This document shows, in pieces, positions 1 to 8,400 of a DNA stretch of 13,338 nucleotides (the stretch's first letter is position 1; the number at the start of each line of letters is the position of its first letter). The notes under the pieces were generated by a model. The model worked only from the letters and a program-made list of their open reading frames with translations. It had not been told where the DNA came from and searched no databases. The translations under genes were made by a program, and so were the position numbers. The stretch comes from Deferribacteraceae bacterium (lineage in GTDB: Bacteria > Chrysiogenota > Deferribacteres > Deferribacterales > JAISNW01): assembly GCA_031278965.1 (NCBI GenBank), contig JAITJJ010000055.1:1-13338 (forward strand), read 5' to 3'.

Positions 1-289
1 GCGGTGGAGACAATAAAGCATTTTTCCAAAGATGAGGAAGCGTGGTTTCAGTTTGACGCGGAAGAGAAAGCCCGTGCGGATTACAAGGCTTTTATAGCTG
101 AGGGCGAAGCCAGAGGCAGGGCGGAAACCGCTGTAAAGATGCTCAACCTCGGCATGTCCCTTGATCTGATTTCGCAGGTAACCTGAGCTTTCCATAGATG
201 AACTGGAAAAACCAAAAAAGAGTTATTCGGATAAAAAACCTCTAAAACCCGGAATTGGGTGGAATAGTGGGTTTTATCTTCGTCATTAA
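1..289 (+). pseudogene. Rpn-family (PD-(D/E)XK) recombination-promoting nuclease/transposase, C-terminal end, frameshifted
   Basis: The reading frame is open from the left window edge, so the N-terminal nuclease domain lies outside. What is visible is the charged C-terminal tail typical of Rpn/transposase_31 proteins: a stretch rich in E, R and A (EGEARGRAETAVKMLNLGMS), then LDLISQVT, a short helix-turn-helix-like segment. The frame stops at TGA 184-186. Reading on from 185 in the next frame gives ELSIDELEKPKKSYSDKK, which is the expected family ending (LSIEEIEKLKK-like) and runs to TAA 287-289. One extra base around 180-185 therefore appears to split the gene. Rpn proteins are multi-copy, often decaying DNA endonucleases linked to recombination. 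The family is likely; whether the frameshift is biological or an assembly error cannot be told from here. Confidence 0.6.
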
Positions 290-314
290 CCCTAACTTTT
301 GATGAACATATTCA

Positions 315-487
315 TCATATATAGCATTGAAACTCAATAATGACTTTGTAAAAATAGGGCAGCGCAGTAGATCTTTGAAATGAACGTATATTTGATTTAG
401 AAATGGAATTCGATGCATTCCCGGAATTTAACACGGGTCAAAAACGTGCTGATGCAAAAAATCCATCAATTCTTCTTCTTTCGTCAT
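315..487 (-). pseudogene. possible decayed gene, N-terminal remnant of a small conserved hypothetical protein
   Basis: An ATG at 487 on the minus strand, behind a weak GGATGAG, begins MTKEEELMDFLHQHVFDPC and hits a stop at 428-430. Shifting frame near 435 continues it as FDPVLNSGNASNSISKSNI and stays open to 315. The start resembles, from memory, a small family of anaerobe proteins beginning MTKEEL..FLH..VFDPILNS; no function is known to me. Without a database search this is only a suggestion. If real, it is a frameshifted and truncated remnant in an otherwise non-coding AT-rich stretch. Confidence 0.25.
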
Positions 488-654
488 AACTCATCCAATT
501 TTTTCAAATCGCTGAACAGCAGTAATCTTTAGGTTCGGTTATCAAAGCATTGAACCCATTCCCGCCGGGGTATGAAATCCGGTTTTGAAACGTTTCGTCA
601 GTCACAATTTAATTTCGCTCCTTCACGGCGTCCGCCAACGTATTGATAATATCC

Positions 655-881
655 ATCAATATTATAAGCGATATGCTATACTTAACTTGATTAATGATAT
701 GTCTAGAAAAAAGGTACGTTTTTTCTGATCACCCCAAACGACCGTATGATACAAATTTTATCTTTAATAAAAAAACGCAAAACACCTTTGTTTACTATAT
801 ATATTAATTTTTTTTATGCAAGCGTTTTTAAATACGGGATCAGAAAATCTGATCATTTTAAACGTAGATTAAAAAGTAACA
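655..881 (+). repeat. element A: conserved block plus paired 32-bp inverted arms, upstream of the ECF sigma locus
   Basis: Positions 655-703 match the reverse complement of 9009-9057 at 42 of 49 bases without gaps. From 700 a 32-bp arm ends in TGATCA (726-731). An inverted 32-bp arm lies at 850-881 and begins with TGATCA (850-855). The 118 bases between the arms match the spacing in element B exactly, although that interior is only weakly similar. The left arm (707-731) matches the minus strand of 8831-8855 at 23 of 25 bases. The right half also holds a palindrome, GATCAGAAAATCTGATC, at 838-854. Both elements have the same orientation relative to the gene downstream of them. It could be a paired operator or promoter architecture, or a degenerate inverted-repeat mobile element; the sequence shows the repeat but not its role. 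Confidence 0.7.
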
Positions 882-951
882 TTTATTTAATTATATTAAT
901 TTTATATTAATTAGTGTTCGTAGCTTTATAAAAAATTTTGGAGAAAAGAAG

Positions 952-1119
952 ATGGCTATTGACAGCGTTTTGAGCGCAAACATTAAAAAACGGTCGATTT
1001 TGAAAATCTGGGCGCGGTGTCTGCACAAATTCCACGTTAGCGGCAGGGTTGTAAAAATAACTTTGGTTGCGGAGAGGGCTGAACCGGTAAATTTTTATGC
1101 CAGCAAGCGATGTATTTAA
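952..1119 (+). CDS. small ORF (55 aa) of unknown function, overlapping the sigma factor start
   Basis: ATG at 952 is preceded by TGGAG at a good distance (GGAG 940-943, 8-nt spacer), the best ribosome-binding site upstream of the sigma gene. The frame runs 55 codons to TAA 1117-1119 and overlaps the ATG of the ECF gene by 23 nt. The product (MAIDSVLSANIKK...) is basic, has no obvious signal peptide or transmembrane segment, and I do not recognise it. Because the ECF ATG lacks a good Shine-Dalgarno site of its own, this ORF could act as a translational-coupling leader. A frameshifted remnant of a longer gene is the alternative. Translation is plausible; function is unknown. Confidence 0.4.
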   Translation: MAIDSVLSANIKKRSILKIWARCLHKFHVSGRVVKITLVAERAEPVNFYASKRCI

Positions 1120-1654
1120 GGAAAAAAGCGCCGAGCTTCTTCGCTTTATCCGTAGAAGAGTGCGTTCCGAGGAGGATGCCGAGAATATCCTTCAGGATGT
1201 GTTTTATCAATTTCACCGTGTGGAAATCCTCCTCTCCCCTATTGAAAATGTCTACGCGTGGCTCTACCGCACAGCCAGAAACAAGATAATAGACCTCTGG
1301 AGGAAGAAGGAGGAGATACCACTCTCCGATTTTTTGGATGACAATTGCGCCGACGGAAAAGTCTTGGACAAAATTACATCAAGTTCCGTCCTGAGCTTTA
1401 TCGCGGATTTTTATGCGCCGGAAACCGAATACATTAAAGGTCTTTTTTGGGAACGCTTTGAGCAAGCTCTGGAAAAACTTCCGCAAAAACAGCGGGAGAT
1501 CTTTGAACTTACCGAATTTGAGGGCGTGAGCTTTAAGGAGCTGGCGGAACAGACAGGACTCCCTATAAATACCCTCCTTTCAAGGAAACACTATGCGGTA
1601 GTCTCGTTAAGAAAGAGCCTCGCGGATATATACAGGGATCTGCAGGAACCATAA
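1097..1654 (+). CDS. ECF-type RNA polymerase sigma factor (sigma-70 family)
   Basis: The 185-aa protein has the two-domain layout of extracytoplasmic-function sigma factors. Sigma region 2 spans about residues 9-72, with AENILQDVF (28-36) and the -10-recognition helix AWLYRTARNKIIDLWRK (54-70). A linker of about 50 residues leads to sigma region 4 (about 121-174): LEKLPQKQREIFEL followed by a helix-turn-helix, FKELAEQTGLPINTLLSRK. It would direct RNA polymerase to a specific set of promoters. ATG 1097 is the first possible start, since an in-frame TAA lies at 1088-1090. It has no good ribosome-binding site (GGAGAGG is about 20 nt away), so coupling to the overlapping small ORF is likely. No anti-sigma gene with a membrane segment is next to it. 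It points towards the 3' end of the Mo-enzyme operon, whose upstream region shares element A/B with this gene; regulation of that operon is an inference. Confidence 0.88.
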   Translation: MPASDVFKEKSAELLRFIRRRVRSEEDAENILQDVFYQFHRVEILLSPIENVYAWLYRTARNKIIDLWRKKEEIPLSDFLDDNCADGKVLDKITSSSVLSFIADFYAPETEYIKGLFWERFEQALEKLPQKQREIFELTEFEGVSFKELAEQTGLPINTLLSRKHYAVVSLRKSLADIYRDLQEP

Positions 1655-1660
1655 TCGTTG

Positions 1661-1682
1661 CGGAAAATCTGTTATTCCGTTT
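1661..1682 (+). terminator. weak terminator-like hairpin after the ECF sigma gene
   Basis: CGGAA (1661-1665) pairs with TTCCG (1675-1679) across a 9-nt loop and is followed by TTTCTAT, starting 7 nt after the sigma gene stop codon. The stem is short, so this is a modest candidate for a rho-independent terminator. Confidence 0.35.
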
Positions 1683-1706
1683 CTATATGCTGCGTATCTT
1701 CCCGCT

Positions 1707-1757
1707 GTCCGCAAGCGGACCTCCGTTTTCGGACGGCATCCCCTCCGACCCTTAGCG
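1707..1757. repeat. dispersed hairpin repeat, copy C
   Basis: Two adjacent perfect hairpins, GTCCGCAAGCGGAC (1707-1720) and TCCGTTTTCGGA (1722-1733), are followed by a GC-rich tail. Positions 1724-1757 match 9373-9406 at 30 of 34 bases, including CGTTTTC, GACGGCA and CGACCCTTAGCG. This is an intergenic repeat family with at least two copies in the window; the second copy sits inside the MITE-like element. The rest of 1758-1814 is GC-rich with no gene, and includes an imperfect AGAAAGG/CCTTTCT inverted repeat. Confidence 0.55.
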
Positions 1758-1814
1758 AAGGGATAGCAGCCCTATTTGGGGGAAAGCTAGAAAGGAGGCT
1801 GCATCCCCCTTTCT

Positions 1815-1865
1815 AAAAAATCTTAGTGAATCGCGATAACAGCGGCCCCCTGAGTAAATTTCACT
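1815..1865 (-). terminator. candidate terminator of the Mo-enzyme/cytochrome operon
   Basis: Read on the minus strand, AGTGAA (1865-1860) pairs with TTCACT (1830-1825). The 29-nt loop holds a smaller GC-rich CAG...CTG stem, and the hairpin is followed after 4 nt by six T (1820-1815). It starts about 20 nt after the cytochrome stop codon. The long loop makes it imperfect. Confidence 0.4.
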
Positions 1866-1884
1866 GACAAATGACCTAACCCCC

Positions 1885-2433
1885 CTAATTCGGCGGGTGA
1901 GTTCCGTTCGATGTCCGTTCCAAGGTTTGGTGGCAGGTTTTGCACCTTCGGGTTACCCTGTCGTTTCCGTATACCGCCATACCGGACGCCGCAAACGAAT
2001 GACAACCCATCGTGCAGTGTCGCCCCTGTCTTCCCGCTACCGAACCGTCGGCGTTATACAGATTCCCACCCCAACCTCTCCTGTGGGTTGAAGGGGCTGT
2101 TATCAAATGGCATTCGTCGCAAAAAGAACTGTCCGTATGGCAAGAAACGCAGCTCTCCCTCGACCACTGGGATTTAAGGCCATGACCTTTATATACATAC
2201 GCGCTTGTGTGGTCCCTCGGCTTTGTGTCCTGATGGCACTCTATACAACTTATCCTGTCCGTATGGCAGCTCAGGCACTCGCTCTCATCCGCCCTGCTCA
2301 CCTTCCCGTGACGATCTATCCAGCCGCCGTCATGCGTCTCCGGTTTGCTCGATTCCACCGCCGACGCCACTCCCGCCGCAAACATTATCCCAAATGTTAT
2401 CGCGCTTACCGCCGCTATCATTATCTTTTTCAT
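1885..2433 (-). CDS. periplasmic multiheme c-type cytochrome (six haem-binding motifs)
   Basis: The 182-aa protein starts with a clear Sec signal peptide (MKKIMIAAVSAITFG...GVASA, about residues 1-25). It has five CXXCH haem c motifs: CLSCH 53-57, CIECH 63-67, CVSCH 95-99, CDECH 105-109 and CKTCH 164-168. A sixth, non-standard CX3CH (CTMGCH) lies at 140-145, so up to six haems are possible. Extra histidines between motifs could serve as distal ligands. ATG 2433 follows GGAGG-AAAG. It is the last gene of the operon, 26 nt after the barrel gene. In this setting it most likely carries electrons between inner-membrane quinol/cytochrome donors or the hydrogenase and the Mo-enzyme, possibly in contact with the barrel. 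It is much smaller than the decaheme DmsE/MtrA cytochromes and has no close match I can name. Confidence 0.88.
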   Translation of the reverse strand: MKKIMIAAVSAITFGIMFAAGVASAVESSKPETHDGGWIDRHGKVSRADESECLSCHTDRISCIECHQDTKPRDHTSAYVYKGHGLKSQWSRESCVSCHTDSSFCDECHLITAPSTHRRGWGGNLYNADGSVAGRQGRHCTMGCHSFAASGMAVYGNDRVTRRCKTCHQTLERTSNGTHPPN

Positions 2434-2459
2434 CTTTCCTCCAACTTAACCGGCTTCTC

Positions 2460-3935
2460 TCAAAGAACCCAACTGAGGTTCAACTCCACCCTCGTGTCGA
2501 GCGCGTCGTTAAATTCATCGTTGTAGCTGCTGAACACCGAGCTTGTCGTTACGGATATATCCGCCCCTACCGTTAAGCCCGTCCCGAACGCGTATTCCCC
2601 ACCCAGATAAAATGTGCGGGCGTCTTCCTCAAAGCTCTTGAGCATTGGAACAAAATATACCAAGCGGTTCTCTTCAGGGATATAATACCGGTATTTCTGA
2701 AAGCTCGTCCCTCCCCAGAGCGACAGTTCCTCCAATGTGTAACTCACCTCTCCGCCTATCTGAAAGGTGCTCTCCTCCTTCAATCCCTTATCCGCCGGAG
2801 CAAGCCACGTATCCCCCGTTATCTTGATATATAGGTCGGGGGAGAACACCCCGTTCAGATCTATGCTTGCGTAGCCGTGGGAAAACTCCCTGTGGGCATA
2901 GTCCGGCTCCCCTGATATGAGCTTGCCTTCTCCACCTATGCTTATAACAAGCCATTCGGTTATCCCCTGGGACACTTCCCCGACGATTACCGTGTTCTTA
3001 CCCTCCTGTCCCAGACTTACGCTGTATGGATCTATAAAGTTGGTCGTCTTCTCCCCGTAGTAAGCGGTTATCGTCCGGACGGACGCGGATATCGTCGTTC
3101 CTCCGAGACCTGCGATTATCGGCTTAAAGTCAAGCACCGTCCCCGCCTGTATATCGTTGGCGGAATCTATCAACTTATAGTTCAGATAGATAAGACCTAC
3201 CGGGAGTTTCCCGTCAATTCTGGCTTTCAGCACATCATTGCGGTAATCGTCCTTTTTATCGTTATACCCCAGATATTCGGCGCGCACCCTTACGGAAGCA
3301 AATGGGGATATATCCGCTCCCCCTCCGTAGATATACGTATCAGGATCGGATTCATAGAAACTCACCGGAAGCCCGTAGAGGGCGTGGAGTTTAAGCCGCC
3401 TGTCAAGGAGGGAAACCTCCGCGCTCCCTCCGTCCGTCAACTGGGTGTCTATATAGGAAATATAATGCCTTCCCACCGTAAACACCGTCAGGGGAATTAC
3501 CTCATCAAGGGCTGCGTTGGCTTGGTAGACGCGCAGGGCGAAAGGATCATCCTTCCTCTCGGCATAAAACCCGTTCTTGGTGGAATTAAACGTGTCCAGC
3601 TTAAATTCCTCCGACGCGTAAGCCCCCCGCATATACAGGCTGAACGAGATATCCCCGTCAGCCGCCTTGATATTCCCTATCTTTAGGCGAAGATACGCGA
3701 ATTCCTCCGCCAGTTCATCCTCAAAGTAACGGTAAGCCGTGCGGGAGGTTACCGAAGCGTCAAACTCGGTGCCGTTCACGTTCACACCCCCAGTGCTGTA
3801 TTTGACCCCGCCGGCCGCATAGTGCCTCTTCCACGTATCCGGCGTCTGATACTCACCGCCCTCAAGGGCGTAGACATTTACGCAGAAAAGCGCGCACAAA
3901 AATACCCTTATATATCTTCCTAAAATCTTTGTCAT
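2460..3935 (-). CDS. outer-membrane beta-barrel protein, putative porin of the Mo-enzyme operon
   Basis: The 491-aa protein has an N-terminal signal peptide (about residues 1-23, ending CVNVYA) and then a mature part built almost entirely of short alternating hydrophobic/polar strands with aromatic girdles and Gly/Asp/Asn turns. It ends in a hydrophobic/aromatic strand, VELNLSWVL, as outer-membrane barrels do. No CXXCH motif is present. AGGAGGAGTT directly precedes ATG 3935. Its place between a TorD chaperone and a multiheme cytochrome suggests a role like the DmsF/MtrB barrels, which hold a cytochrome through the outer membrane. It is clearly shorter than MtrB-type proteins (roughly 650-700 aa), and I cannot confirm homology by eye. 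A substrate or product porin is the simpler alternative. The beta-barrel call is good; the specific role is inference. Confidence 0.75.
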   Translation of the reverse strand: MTKILGRYIRVFLCALFCVNVYALEGGEYQTPDTWKRHYAAGGVKYSTGGVNVNGTEFDASVTSRTAYRYFEDELAEEFAYLRLKIGNIKAADGDISFSLYMRGAYASEEFKLDTFNSTKNGFYAERKDDPFALRVYQANAALDEVIPLTVFTVGRHYISYIDTQLTDGGSAEVSLLDRRLKLHALYGLPVSFYESDPDTYIYGGGADISPFASVRVRAEYLGYNDKKDDYRNDVLKARIDGKLPVGLIYLNYKLIDSANDIQAGTVLDFKPIIAGLGGTTISASVRTITAYYGEKTTNFIDPYSVSLGQEGKNTVIVGEVSQGITEWLVISIGGEGKLISGEPDYAHREFSHGYASIDLNGVFSPDLYIKITGDTWLAPADKGLKEESTFQIGGEVSYTLEELSLWGGTSFQKYRYYIPEENRLVYFVPMLKSFEEDARTFYLGGEYAFGTGLTVGADISVTTSSVFSSYNDEFNDALDTRVELNLSWVL

Positions 3936-3950
3936 AACTCCTCCTATTTA

Positions 3951-3970
3951 AAGAGCGCATATGTGCTCTT
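3951..3970 (-). promoter_or_regulatory. intercistronic hairpin between torD-like and barrel genes
   Basis: AAGAGCGCATATGTGCTCTT is a near-perfect 20-base palindrome lying in the 55-nt gap, just upstream of the barrel gene's Shine-Dalgarno site. It could act as an mRNA processing or stability element, adjusting barrel and cytochrome output against the enzyme genes, or as a weak attenuator. No T-run follows, so it is not a standard terminator. Confidence 0.4.
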
Positions 3971-3990
3971 AAAACAATAACGAGATAGTG

Positions 3991-4677
3991 CTACACAGGT
4001 TCCTCTCTCTCGGGATTTTCAGTAAGATCCGCAATAAAGGCTGTGTCCGCGATAATAAACCCGGCTGTCAGATTTGCGGCGGCAAGATAGAGCGGGTCAT
4101 CGGTTAGGCGCTCCATATGCTCCCTGAGGGGTTTAACCCAGAGGCTTATATTTTCCCGCAGAAAAGATGTCTGAGACCTCAGCTTTTGTAAAAATCTATC
4201 GTTATCCTCATCCATACATGCGACGGCCTGTTCCGACAGAAGCGCCAAAAAGTGCATTTCAGCGGATATATGGTCTTCCGGTTCCCTGAAATCTTTTTCA
4301 ACCCCTATCCCCTCGCTTACAAAGTGTTCGAAGACGCTTTCCCATTCGTCCTGCTTAACAAGTCCGCTGCCGCTCAGATATACCGATTCATGCGGGGTTA
4401 CCGCGCGTATACCGCTGGCGGCGTTCCCGACCAAAAAGATATACGCAAATATATTGGCATATTTCGCCTCGTCGATCTGTCCGGACATTTCCCTTAGAAG
4501 CTCAACCCCTTTTTTCAGCATATCTTCGCCTCTTTCCTCAAAGAGCTTCTCAAAAACAGGGATATACTTCCTTAGTTTCACAAACCATTCATTCGTTGGC
4601 TCTTTATACCAAGGGAATGCGAGCAGTCTGTATACTACTGTCCTTAATTCCAGATACTCCTTCACCGTCTTATCCAT
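3991..4677 (-). CDS. TorD/DmsD-family redox enzyme maturation chaperone
   Basis: This 228-aa, all-helical, cytosolic protein has family hallmarks: LRTVVYRLLAFPW at the start, TPHESVYLSGSGL in the middle (about residues 104-116), and the conserved E-P-x-D-H in EPEDHISAEMHFLALL (about 137-152). Members bind the twin-arginine signal peptide and the folding catalytic subunit of DMSO-reductase-type enzymes, holding back export until the Mo-bisPGD cofactor is in place. ATG 4677 lies inside the end of the ferredoxin-subunit gene (16-nt overlap), behind GGAAAGGAAG, so the two are translationally coupled. It most likely serves the catalytic subunit of this operon. No signal peptide or haem/FeS motif is visible. 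Confidence 0.88.
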   Translation of the reverse strand: MDKTVKEYLELRTVVYRLLAFPWYKEPTNEWFVKLRKYIPVFEKLFEERGEDMLKKGVELLREMSGQIDEAKYANIFAYIFLVGNAASGIRAVTPHESVYLSGSGLVKQDEWESVFEHFVSEGIGVEKDFREPEDHISAEMHFLALLSEQAVACMDEDNDRFLQKLRSQTSFLRENISLWVKPLREHMERLTDDPLYLAAANLTAGFIIADTAFIADLTENPEREEPV

Positions 4678-5450
4678 CTTCCTTTCCTTGTAAAGATGAT
4701 GTTCGGTCCGGTGGAGGGAATTCCGAGTTCCGGCACTGCGCTGTTCGCGAATTCCTCAATCTCATCCGGATTTTGCCACCCCCCCGCTATGCCGCTATAC
4801 TTTGTTTTCAACTCCTCAAGCGGTCCGGCGTCAAGGGCGCGGTTCCAGCACGCGGCTACGCAGGTGGGCTTTCGCCCTTCTCTGACTCTGTCAAAACAGA
4901 GAGTGCATTTGGTCATACGAGGGCGGGCGGGATCGTCCGGGTTATAACGGGCAAAGTTATCGTCATAGTATTGTGGGGCATTCCATGGGCAAGCTTCCCG
5001 GCATTTACCGCAGGAGATGCACATGGATGAGTTTACGATAACCGCGCCTATGGTCTCTTCCTTAAATATTGCACCCACCGGGCACGCGTCCCGGCAAGCT
5101 GGTTCGCTGCAGTGATTGCACGATACCGAAAGGTATCTGCGGTCAAAGGTGGTCTTAAACGTATTGCCCGTGCCCAAAACCACACCGCCTCGGTCATGGG
5201 TGCTTACCCTTCGCCAGTTCTCTTTCATATAGAACTTACGGAATTCGGCGTAATTATTTGTGCCGGTTGCTGGGTCAATATATGCTGCGGCGTTCTCATT
5301 CGCCCCTTCGGCGACCGTGTAATTCTCTATGTTCAGCCTGTTGGTATCCTTATCGCCCCGGCGCAGTTCATTCCAATTCTTGCATGCCAACATACATGCC
5401 TTGCAGCCCAAGCATCTGGACTGATCAAAATAAAATCCCCACTGTTCCAT
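4662..5450 (-). CDS. dmsB: DmsB-like four-[4Fe-4S] ferredoxin subunit of the molybdopterin oxidoreductase
   Basis: The 262-aa protein carries sixteen cysteines in four ferredoxin-type groups: C13/16/19/23, C111/114/119/123, C144/147/150/154, and C182/185/197/201 (the spaced fourth cluster). This is the DmsB/NrfC/PhsB arrangement that passes electrons to the molybdenum subunit. It begins MEQWGFYFDQSRCLGCKAC, like DmsB. It has no Tat signal of its own and would be exported bound to the catalytic subunit. It is longer than E. coli DmsB (about 205 aa) because of a roughly 35-residue enlargement between clusters 1 and 2. GGAGG precedes ATG 5450. The gene is 15 nt after the catalytic gene and overlaps the chaperone gene. 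No DmsC-type membrane anchor follows. Confidence 0.9.
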   Translation of the reverse strand: MEQWGFYFDQSRCLGCKACMLACKNWNELRRGDKDTNRLNIENYTVAEGANENAAAYIDPATGTNNYAEFRKFYMKENWRRVSTHDRGGVVLGTGNTFKTTFDRRYLSVSCNHCSEPACRDACPVGAIFKEETIGAVIVNSSMCISCGKCREACPWNAPQYYDDNFARYNPDDPARPRMTKCTLCFDRVREGRKPTCVAACWNRALDAGPLEELKTKYSGIAGGWQNPDEIEEFANSAVPELGIPSTGPNIIFTRKGRWIRR

Positions 5451-5465
5451 CTTTTCCTCCGTTTT

Positions 5466-8400
5466 TTATTCAGGCTTAGTTCTGCTTACTTCGCAGGGAC
5501 CGCCCTGAGCGCTTATTGCCTGACCGACATACTGCTCGGTTCCGCCGACATTCAGCGTCAGAACATTTTCCGCCCCGCCGACATCAATCGGCACCCGGAA
5601 TTCCCTAAAGTCCGGTTCGCCATTAATGTATACTGTTGACGGATTCCATATGCCGTCAGCGTTACGGGCGGTGTCAATCCATACTTTAACCGTTTCGGTC
5701 GGGTGCGGGCGGTACCAAGCCCCATGTTCTACGCTTATCACGCCGGGAGCTATATAGTGGGTGACCTTTGCGGGGATATAGGTGCATCCCCTGTCATTAT
5801 AAACATAGACCATATCGCCGTCGTTTATGCCGCGCTCCGCCGCGTCCGCCGGGTTTAGAAAAACGCACTGCACATTCTGATCCTTAATCACCGCCACATT
5901 GTCAAAAACGGTGTGGGCGCGGTGGCGGGCTTTGTTGGTGATATAAAGGAGCTTGTAGTATCTGCCGCTCAATTTGGAGTAAAAACCAGTGAAACTTCCT
6001 TTCAGAGGGTTGCCGAAATTGGGTCCGGGGGTCGGACCGTTGTCAAAGAACTTCTCATACCCTTCAATATTCGGCTGATACTTCGCGGTGGGGTTGCGGA
6101 AGCCGTCATGGGTCCTTCCCCAATAATCCGGTCCAGAGCTTCTTGTTGTCTTTGGTCTGATCTTTCCCCAGAGCGGCTGCCAGAAGTTGATCCTGCCGGT
6201 GGTGTTTTGAAGGTCACCCAGAGGGTTGAAATGCTGAAACCCCACCACAGCCTTCCCTTTAGGTATTGGATAGTCTATCACACCATCCCTGCAAAATTCT
6301 TCATATGTTTTGGCGGTTGCGGAAGGATCCACAAGAGCAGTGTAAAAAGAGCCCGGTCCTTTAAGGGCTTCGTATGTGCCTTGCGCCACCATCCCGCTGT
6401 ATTCTTTAGGTAGATCACTATAAAAATCCGTATCCGGATCAAAGTTGTATCCGTATCTTGTCATAAGGCTGCTAAGGATTAAGTTGCGTATAGAGTTGTC
6501 GGATTTGGCGTCATACATTTTGTCAAGAGGAGCATCCATCTTAAACATCGCTGTGGTCCCTGGGTATGATATCGCCACACCCTCACTTTCATAGTGGGAG
6601 GTAACGGGAAAGATGATATCCGAATACGCAGCGGTGGGGGTCATGGTTTGATCGCAGCAGATAACAGTCTTTACCGATTTTACTGCCGCGATGGTCTTGT
6701 TGATGTTTTCTAATGTTGTTACCCCGTTATAATTATTGATGAACCACACATCAACTTCTACCAACGGATCGGGTCTGCCGGTAAGATCCAGCGGCGTTTT
6801 TGGAATAACGCCGACCACAAACCCGGTAGTCGGGTCTTTTAACGGTGTGCCTCCGGTGCATATTTTTACGTCCGCAATAAATCTATCCCTGCTGCGATAA
6901 TCCTTCCCAGTCAGCGCCAGATGCGACCATTCCCCCATAGGAACCGATATGGCGTTGACAGTTTCAATATTGTTTAACATTGATGCCGAGGGGGCAACGG
7001 GAGCAAATGCGGCTGGATAATCCGTGCAGGAACCCATAGAAAACCCGGCTCCGCCGCCTGATCTATTGGTATTTCCTGTCATAGCGCAGAGGGCGATCAT
7101 CATCTGAACCCACTCTACTCCATTCCATGCCCTTTGCGGACCTCCGCCTACGTCCATAAAGGCAGGACCTGCGGTAAGTCCCGGACCGGGGCGGGCATAC
7201 TTAAAAGCAAGAGCCTCTATAGTATCGCTTGGCACGCCAGTAAGCGCCGCCGCATACTCAAGCACCTGATTGTAGGTTGGGTCTCCTACAGCGGCGGTTG
7301 TGCCGCCCGCTGTATTGCCAACTGCCCCTCCCCAGTCATTTTCAAGGGATATCAGGTATTCTTCAAAAGATTCTCCCGCGGGCACTTTAAAAACAGCTCC
7401 AGCGTAAAGGGAACCCTTGGTGAAAGTTGCGGGCATTGAAGCATCGTCACTAAAATCATTCGGCACATTATAATTTTTAGGCGGGAAGTTGGGGAATATG
7501 ACCCGTGCCGAGGTGCTTGTCGTTTGCTGATCTTTGAAGAAGCCAAAACAGCTGCTTGTCAGAAAGGTTGTGTTGTGCAGGCTGTTTTTGTAAATGACAT
7601 AAGCCATTGCCGCAGCAAGCGCTCCGTCCGTAGCCGGGCGTATCGGTATCCATGCGGGGATATCCACCGTTTTAGTTGATCCGGCAGTGTATGTGAATTC
7701 GGGAACACCAGTAGAAAGCATTGCTGCCGTATCGCTGTGGTTAGGGGTGATAACGACTATCGGTATCCCCCATTCTTTGGCGCACGTATTGAACCAATGG
7801 GCTTGTTCTATATGGTAGGAAGTTCTCGACGGATCCAGCGCCCAAGTAATGATAAACTGCGAGTTATATCTGTCGGTTACGTTATTTGTAAAGGAATCCA
7901 CTCCGACCATATCAAACTTTGCCGCATCCACCGCTCCGTAAGATTCGTTGCCCAGATGCGTGATTATTGGTGCTACATCCGGATGGTTCACAAAACTGTT
8001 AAAGGTGTCGATGGTGCTTCCTGCCCATTTACACATTATAGGCGAATAACCAAGCGTTGCCTTTCTCTGTATCGCGGCGTGCAGAGCGTCCGCGGCTTTT
8101 TCTATAGCCACTTCCCAGCTTACTCTCTTGAAAGTGGAAATATCGCCTTTGTTTCCGGTCTGTATGAGAGGGTATTTAAGGCGGTCTGGTTGGTAGAGCC
8201 GCTGCAGATAACTGTAACCCCGCACACATGCCCTTCTCTGAATCGGAAGCCCAATCTCCCCGGGGCTTTCATCGCTTGAGCGCGAAGAATCTCGCTCAAT
8301 ATCCCCCGCGGATGTTAGGTGCACAAGCCGGTTGTTTTTATAATGAATCTTGTGCATACACCTTGCCCCGCAGTTGTAGGGACCGCTGGAAAAACAGGTT

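Noticed and set aside
4596..5030. 144-codon plus-strand frame opposite the ferredoxin subunit
   Set aside because: It is antisense to a clearly coding DmsB-like gene and has no protein-family features.
5112..5639. 175-codon plus-strand frame
   Set aside because: It spans two genes on the opposite strand, both with strong family motifs; it is a shadow frame.
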